Source: Rhodospirillaceae bacterium CCH5-H10 (GTDB lineage: Bacteria; Pseudomonadota; Alphaproteobacteria; Reyranellales; Reyranellaceae). From it: a stretch of DNA of 20,174 nucleotides. The stretch lies in the NCBI GenBank assembly GCA_001557035.1, contig LSKJ01000140.1, positions 1 through 20,174 on the forward strand, read 5' to 3'. Both the position numbers and the translations under genes were made by a program. Shown here in pieces: positions 16,426 to 20,174 of this stretch (within the stretch, counting starts at the first letter, position 1; every line of letters starts with the position of its first letter). A model generated the notes under the pieces. That model had not been told where the DNA came from, did not search any database, and saw only the letters and a list, made by a program, of their open reading frames with translations.

Positions 16426-16689
16426 CTACTGAGTAGGCTTGCCGGTAGCTGGTCCACTCGAATGGCTAGGCGTGGCCGGCATGGTGTGCTGCTGCTGTTG
16501 AATCTCCTTCGTTTCACCCGGCTTAGGCGAAGAGGAGTGGCCGTGCGTTCCGGGCCCGGGTTGCGTCCCGCCCTGCATGTGCTGGCTTTTCGTGGCATCG
16601 GTTGACTGCGCCCAGGTGACTTGAGTCAACATCATGAATCCTACCGCACTCGCGGCAATTGCTAAGGCAGGTGTCCAACGATTCGTCAT
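16426..16689 (-). CDS. Small secreted His/Gln/Pro-rich protein
   Basis: The 87-residue product has a signal peptide (about 1-27, ending TQVTWAQ). The mature chain is low-complexity and probably unstructured, rich in His, Ser, Pro, Gly and Gln (SQHMQGGTQPG, GTHGHSSSPK, IQQQQHTMPATPSHSSG). A strong Shine-Dalgarno (AAGGAG) lies seven bases before ATG 16689, so translation is well supported. Palindrome site 4 lies 48 bases upstream. Five histidines and two methionines in the mature chain suggest a periplasmic metal buffer; this is inference. The Crp-like gene lies upstream in the same direction, 169 bases away. Confidence 0.75.
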   Translation of the reverse strand: MTNRWTPALAIAASAVGFMMLTQVTWAQSTDATKSQHMQGGTQPGPGTHGHSSSPKPGETKEIQQQQHTMPATPSHSSGPATGKPTQ

Positions 16690-16736
16690 GACAAATCTCC
16701 TTCAGCGAGACCTTGGGCCAAGCGTGCGGTTCGCGC

Positions 16737-16752
16737 TGTTCAATTTGAGACT
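16737..16752. promoter_or_regulatory. Palindromic operator-like site 4 (imperfect)
   Basis: On the minus strand it reads AGTCTCAAATTGAACA, identical to site 2 at 14 of 16 positions. It lies 48 bases upstream of the small secreted gene at 16689, close enough to act directly on its promoter. The arms are less symmetric than at the other sites. Confidence 0.45.
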
Positions 16753-16858
16753 CGGAACCATGCGTGCAATGATCTCGCGTCAGTTGCCCGGGGCGTCCGG
16801 CGCAGGACTAGTTGTGGCTTCGTCGCCAATGAGCGACGCAATCGAACGCGTCGGCATC

Positions 16859-17569
16859 TCAATCTATTTCGCCCATTCGTCTCAAACGTGCATGCACCTT
16901 GATTGTGCCGGGCGGCAGGTGGCCTCCGTATTCGATTAGGTTGAGACGCCTGAACTTGTTCAGGAAGTAGTTCACTCGTGGGCGCGTTGAGCCGATGAGA
17001 TTTGCCAGCATCTCCTGCTTGACGTTCGATGTGATGCCGAAGTCGCGACTCCCGTTGCCGACGTTGGCAAGTTTGAGCAGTACGCGCGCCAAACGCTGTT
17101 CGGCCGATCCGACGAGCTGATCGATCAAGGCGGCTTCGGTTTCGAGGCTGTGCGCAACCAGGAATGCTGTAAAAGCGCCGGCGAGGTCTGGCCACTCCCG
17201 GAGCAAGTTGGGCATCAAGCTCCTATCGATCCTCGCGATTTCAGCGTCTTCAACGACAACGGCTGACGTGGTGCGATACGGCTTGTTCGCGAGGCATTCC
17301 TCGCCACAAAAAGCACCGGGGCCGAGAATCGCGACAAGACGGTCATCGCCCTTCTCGGTCGTCACCAACCGGTGCACCTGGCCGTACCCGATGTAAAAGA
17401 TTGCATCCGCTGCATCCCCCTGGCGGAACAGGGGGCGGCCTGCTGAGTACCTCATATGCGGAAACTGGACACAAAGCTTTGCCAACGGACCATTGACGTA
17501 CGCGCGTCTAGCAGGGACATCGCCGAAGTGGTCAATCCCGCTCGCCGGACCGAGTGTCTTGTCCCCCAT
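16859..17569 (-). CDS. Crp/Fnr-family transcription regulator
   Basis: A cyclic-nucleotide-binding-like beta-barrel (PLFRQGDAADAIFYIGYGQV, GPGAFCGEECLANKPYRTTS) is followed by the dimer helix and a winged HTH near the C terminus (VKQEMLANLIGSTRPRVNYF). The GE and R-T-T residues that bind the ribose-phosphate in cAMP receptors are present at similar spacing, so a nucleotide ligand is possible. FNR-type Fe-S cysteines are not seen in this version. The recognition helix (STRPRVNYFLNKF) lacks the R-E-x-x-x-R pattern of CRP/FNR, so its operator should differ from theirs. The frame is open up to ATG 17695 (278 residues). ATG 17569 (236 residues) fits the usual length, but neither start has a clear ribosome site. 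Such proteins are common in rhizobia. Confidence 0.9.
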   Translation of the reverse strand: MGDKTLGPASGIDHFGDVPARRAYVNGPLAKLCVQFPHMRYSAGRPLFRQGDAADAIFYIGYGQVHRLVTTEKGDDRLVAILGPGAFCGEECLANKPYRTTSAVVVEDAEIARIDRSLMPNLLREWPDLAGAFTAFLVAHSLETEAALIDQLVGSAEQRLARVLLKLANVGNGSRDFGITSNVKQEMLANLIGSTRPRVNYFLNKFRRLNLIEYGGHLPPGTIKVHARLRRMGEID

Positions 17570-17846
17570 CGGCCCAGAAGGGTCGCTGACGGGACAAGGT
17601 TTGGTCTCAAGCTCGCGACGGCGAAGTTGACTGATAGGCGGCTCTGGGCAAGCGCATGGAAGAGCGTCATGGCTCAGGCACGGTTGAGATTTCATAGCTA
17701 TGCCGTGATCAAGAAGGGAGAGAAGCGCGAACGTGACGGCGCACGAATCGTCAGATCCGTGTCGTCCCTCAGATGGTCGTACGCGAATTGCCGCCCCGGT
17801 GGCCTAAAGGGCCGCCGAGCTTCTGCCTTTCACGACGACGACTTGA

Positions 17847-18263
17847 TCAGAGGATGCGCGGAGGTCTCTCTAGCCGACCTTGCTTTGAGCCGTGCAGCGA
17901 TGGCGCTACGGCGATAATTGCGCTGAGTGGCAAGTGACATGTTCGATTGTCGTAGGTTCTGCCGCCGATTGCGGCATGGCAAGCGACCCCGCAGCAATCG
18001 CCGCTAAGATCGACATCCGATGACATATCGTTCAGACTACCGATGTCCCGTGGCAGAGCCAAGGCTGTGAATGCCAGGGCAGCCGCTGCGCGCTCTCGCG
18101 GTCCCACTGCGTGTGTGGATCGCGAGGCGTCGCCCTGGACGGAATGATCCGCGTGGGTAGGAGCAGCTCGCTGCTCATGATGAACAGGCGAATGAGCCGA
18201 CGCCGCACCACCAAAGGCGAGTGCGTATATCAAGGCTACGAAGACTATGCCCAAAACGCGCAT
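17847..18263 (-). CDS. Secreted His/Cys-containing protein, function unknown
   Basis: Starting at ATG 18263 the product has 138 residues. The signal peptide is MRVLGIVFVALIYALAFGGA with SAHS after it. The next part is His-rich (HSPVHHEQRAAPTHADHS), and the C-terminal part has a cysteine group (GDCCGVACHAAIGG) and ends RLERPPRIL. The frame is open 19 codons further up, but the signal peptide sets the start; the ribosome site is poor. Small secreted proteins with CC and PPR-type tails are often found in heavy-metal loci, but no firm family name can be given. A perfect FNR-type box lies about 150 bases upstream. Confidence 0.6.
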   Translation of the reverse strand: MRVLGIVFVALIYALAFGGAASAHSPVHHEQRAAPTHADHSVQGDASRSTHAVGPRERAAAALAFTALALPRDIGSLNDMSSDVDLSGDCCGVACHAAIGGRTYDNRTCHLPLSAIIAVAPSLHGSKQGRLERPPRIL

Positions 18264-18409
18264 TCCACATCCGCGTGCTTCAGGGTTGGCCGAACGGCAC
18301 ACAACCGATGGCGCTTCCACTATGCGTCAGAAGCCGAGAACGAGCCAGTATCATCGACTGTTGAATAAAAAGACCATGCTAAACCTAGGCCCTGTCGGCC
18401 CGGTCTTCC

Positions 18410-18423
18410 TTGATCTGGATCAA
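18410..18423. promoter_or_regulatory. Perfect FNR/FixK-type box (TTGAT-N4-ATCAA)
   Basis: TTGATCTGGATCAA is a complete seven-base-arm palindrome and matches the FNR/FixK consensus used by oxygen-responsive Crp/Fnr regulators in alphaproteobacteria. It lies in the gap between the DUF1622 gene and the secreted His/Cys gene, which is downstream on the minus strand (centre about 153 bases before ATG 18263). Confidence 0.65.
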
Positions 18424-18498
18424 CGATGTGCGGTTGCGGCTGCCTCGAGCTCTCAAATCGCGGCGTCGGGCTTCTTGCCCCGTTGGTGTTTGGAGAAC

Positions 18499-18898
18499 CT
18501 ATCCAGTGCGCTTCCATGGCCATCGTCCTTCGATCTCGACTTCGAGCGAAAAGCTCAAGAAGGTTCGTATTGTGATGATCAACCCCAACACGCCGAGATT
18601 GTGAAAGGTCGGTGCCACGGCAACGGTTCCGATGATATCGGCCGCTACGATGATATCGGCCGCTACGAGGAACTCCAGTCCCAGGAATATGCCGCGGCCG
18701 AGATCAGCCCGATAGCTCGGCATCGCGCCCATTCCAGCCACTCCTCACCCCCGCCTTGACGAAAACGATAGTCGACGCAACTGCCGCGATGACGATGGCC
18801 CCCACGCCCACGACTTCAATGATCGTTGCAATCCAATGCAAGACCTGGACCATTACGGCGCGTGCATCTCCCGTCGACACGACCTCGAATGAATTCAT
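18499..18898 (-). pseudogene. DUF1622 membrane protein, frameshifted and with an internal duplication
   Basis: ATG 18898 has GAGGAG upstream. The first frame gives [20 protein letters not shown], then IEVVGVGAIVIAAVASTIVFVKAG. Near 18741 the match moves to another frame: MPSYRADLGRGIFLGLEFLV, then NLGVLGLIITIRTFLSFSLE and VEIEGRWPW. The L-G-R-x-x-x-x-G-L-E-F-x-x-A-A-D-I-I and I-R-T-F-L motifs are typical of DUF1622, a three-helix membrane family. The conserved AADII part is doubled (VAADIIVAADII) by an 18-base tandem repeat. It lies 21 bases downstream of the corrected CopA-fragment stop on the same strand. The function of the family is not established. It could be a decaying gene or carry sequence errors. 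Confidence 0.8.
18631..18666 (+). repeat. Perfect 18-base tandem duplication inside the DUF1622 gene
   Basis: GATGATATCGGCCGCTAC occurs twice in a row (18631-18648 and 18649-18666). It adds six residues in frame (V-A-A-D-I-I) to a conserved membrane segment. Slipped replication is the simplest cause. Confidence 0.9.
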
Positions 18899-18919
18899 GG
18901 CGGCGGGATCTCCTCGCCC

Positions 18920-19269
18920 TTACAGATGCAGGGTGCGCAACCAAGCGCATTGCCGATGACACTCACCGAGCTCAGCGCCATGGCTGTTGCCGCGATGATA
19001 GGCGACAGCAAGATGCCGAAGATCGGATACAGCACGCCGGCCGCGATCGGCACGCCGGCGGCGTTGTAAACAAAGGCGAAAAACAGGTTCTGCCGGATGT
19101 TGCGCATGGTCGCCTGGGACAAGCGCCGCGCCTTGACGATCCCCATGAGATCCCCCTTGAGCAGAGTGACGCCGGCGCTCTCGATCGCGACGTCGGTGCC
19201 GGTGCCCATGGCGATGCCGACCTCGGTTGCGGGCAGCGCTGGCGCGTCGTTGACGCCATCGCCCGCCAT
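18920..19269 (-). pseudogene. CopA-like P1B copper ATPase, C-terminal fragment
   Basis: The fragment begins exactly at the hinge motif [20 protein letters not shown] and continues [20 protein letters not shown], then [20 protein letters not shown] and [20 protein letters not shown]. These are the last helices of CopA-type Cu(I) exporters, with the YN and MxxSS residues. All earlier domains are missing, and unrelated sequence starts at about 19270. At the end the frame reads [11 protein letters not shown]. Shifted by one base it gives LRTLHL and TAA at 18920-18922, the usual kind of CopA end, so one base is probably missing near 18943. It is not functional. Confidence 0.9.
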
Positions 19270-19334
19270 GGGCGAGCGGGCGATCCGATGTGCGCTACAG
19301 CTTAGCCAATCGCTCATTCGGAGGAAACGACAGA

Positions 19335-19543
19335 GGCGAGAGGAGGCTAAGCCTGCGCTTGATGCTGCCATCGGACTTCACATTGGTCTAATGACGGCGG
19401 GTGTGCTCGAAAGCGGTCAACACTATGAGTTCACCGTCGTCGGCGACGCGGTGAACGTCGCGCAACGCTTTGAGCGACTGGCAAAGAAGCTTGACGCTGT
19501 GCTTGTGGTTTCTGCTGCCATCCTGGAGAGGCGTCTGCCTAGA
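19335..19543 (+). pseudogene. Class III adenylate cyclase fragment cut by IS481
   Basis: The frame gives [20 protein letters not shown], then QHYEFTVVGDAVNVAQRFER and LDAVLVVSAAILERRLP. This is the end of a cyclase catalytic domain, with the Thr, Asn and Arg active-site residues (EFT, VNVAQR) still present. The first half, with the metal aspartates, is absent. It resembles the intact cyclase at 1405-2682 (AIGLHFG, EFTLVGDAVNVAQRLER) but is clearly a different gene. The frame stays open into the IS481 sequence until 19678. Confidence 0.8.
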
Positions 19544-20174
19544 TGTTTGATCCCGGGATTTGATAGTGCTCCCTTGTCGTCCGATTTGAGGGATGCGCTA
19601 TGGGACAGGTTCTTCACGGCTGCGCCACAACGACAGAGGCGATCCGTCGAGCGATACAGCATAGTCAAGAGAGCCTGAGGAGGCTTTCCAGGCGATACAG
19701 CATCAATCCCAAGACCGTCGCCAAGTGGAAAAAGCGCGATTCCGTCGCTGATCTGAAGACGCGGCCGAAGGACGCGAAGTCGACAGTGCTTTCGATCGAG
19801 GACGAGCCGATCATCTTCGCGTTCCGCAAGCACACGCTCTTGCCACTAGATGATTGCCTCTACGCCCTTCAAGCCACGATACCGCACCTGACCCGTTCGT
19901 CCTTGCACCGCTGTTTCCAGCGCCACGGCATATCGCGGCTGCCGGACGTCGAAGACGGCAAGGCCAGAAAGCGCAAGTTCAAGGCCTATCCCATCGGTTA
20001 CTTCCACATCGATATCACCGAAGTTCGCACCCAGGAGGGATGGCTCTACCTCTTCGTGGCCATCGACCGGACTTCAAAGTTCGCCTTCACCGAGCTGCAC
20101 GAGAAGGCCACTACGGCCGTCTCGAGAGAGTTCCTGCTGCACCTGATCGCCGCTGTTCCCCACAAGATCCATAC
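19544..20174 (+). mobile_element. IS481-family element, left part (runs off window)
   Basis: The left end is placed at TGTTTGATCCCGGGATTTGA (19544-19563), which resembles the ends of this IS family and lies where the cyclase match stops. The right end and the target duplication lie outside the window, so completeness is unknown. Confidence 0.65.
19600..20174 (+). CDS. IS481-family transposase (partial, 3' end outside window)
   Basis: The ATG at 19600 opens MGQVLHGCATTTEAIRRAIQ and continues through a helix-turn-helix (LRRLSRRYSINPKTVAKWKK). The catalytic rve domain follows, with YPIGYFHIDITEVRTQEGWL (first DDE aspartate in HIDI) and LFVAIDRTSKFAFTELHEKA. The frame is open through base 20174 with no stop, 191 codons so far, out of the usual 310-330 or so. 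The second and third DDE residues would lie beyond the window. The first 26 codons overlap the tail of the open cyclase frame. Confidence 0.95.
   Translation, partial: MGQVLHGCATTTEAIRRAIQHSQESLRRLSRRYSINPKTVAKWKKRDSVADLKTRPKDAKSTVLSIEDEPIIFAFRKHTLLPLDDCLYALQATIPHLTRSSLHRCFQRHGISRLPDVEDGKARKRKFKAYPIGYFHIDITEVRTQEGWLYLFVAIDRTSKFAFTELHEKATTAVSREFLLHLIAAVPHKIH

Noticed and set aside
17449..17470. Minus-strand TGTCCAGTTTCCGCAT as a further palindrome copy
   Set aside because: The left arm matches but the right arm does not, and it lies inside the Crp coding region.
17456..17917. 153-codon plus-strand frame
   Set aside because: Antisense to the Crp gene start and its upstream region; composition is Arg/Ala-rich as expected of a shadow.
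18826..19305. 159-codon plus-strand frame
   Set aside because: Antisense to the CopA fragment, which has unmistakable family motifs on the minus strand.

Overview
The window is GC-rich bacterial DNA. It carries metal-efflux and redox genes among fragments of insertion sequences. A perfect FNR/FixK-type box, a Crp/Fnr regulator of a type common in rhizobia, and the rhizobial look of the XRE regulator suggest an alphaproteobacterium, perhaps Hyphomicrobiales. This is an inference from gene style, not a taxonomic proof. No tRNA, rRNA or CRISPR array was seen.

Bases 1-5541, plus strand, form a compact metal-efflux block. In order it holds the 3' end of a CusA/CzcA-type RND pump, a small periplasmic protein, a hairpin, a membrane-anchored class III adenylate cyclase, a second and paralogous small periplasmic protein, a P1B-4 type (Co/Zn/Cd-class) ATPase and an XRE regulator that is split into two overlapping frames. 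Several junctions are ATGA or similar overlaps, so much of the block is probably translationally coupled. A small lipoprotein follows at 5598.

Bases 5950-8457 are a graveyard of truncated, frameshifted pieces: IS66, IS630 and IS30 transposases, a stretch that was not recognised, the 3' half of a TatD-type nuclease with key residues lost, and the 5' part of a [NiFe]-hydrogenase small subunit.

Bases 8618-13413 are the most unusual part. A Met-rich Spy/CpxP-like periplasmic protein is divergent from a tightly packed three-gene set. That set encodes a transmembrane flavin/[2Fe-2S] reductase with a periplasmic domain, a membrane protein with a di-heme cytochrome b pattern, and a membrane-anchored c-type cytochrome with seven heme motifs. 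Together they look like a route from cytoplasmic NAD(P)H through FAD, Fe-S and b hemes to periplasmic c hemes. Bases 13792-15096 add a coupled trio (DUF2933 membrane protein, isoprenylcysteine methyltransferase-like membrane enzyme, small secreted protein). A frameshifted EamA transporter follows.

Bases 16426-19269, minus strand, hold a small secreted His/Gln/Pro-rich protein, a Crp/Fnr regulator, a secreted His/Cys protein, a frameshifted DUF1622 membrane protein and the C-terminal piece of a CopA-like ATPase. The right edge holds a second, truncated adenylate cyclase cut by an IS481-family element that runs off the window.

Four 16-base palindromes of the form TGTCC-N6-GGACA (two perfect, one with one mismatch, one weaker) lie in the intergenic regions of the redox/metal part. 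Their 5-6-5 geometry is that of Crp-family operators, so they could be sites for the local Crp-like protein and could tie these genes into one regulon. That link is inference.
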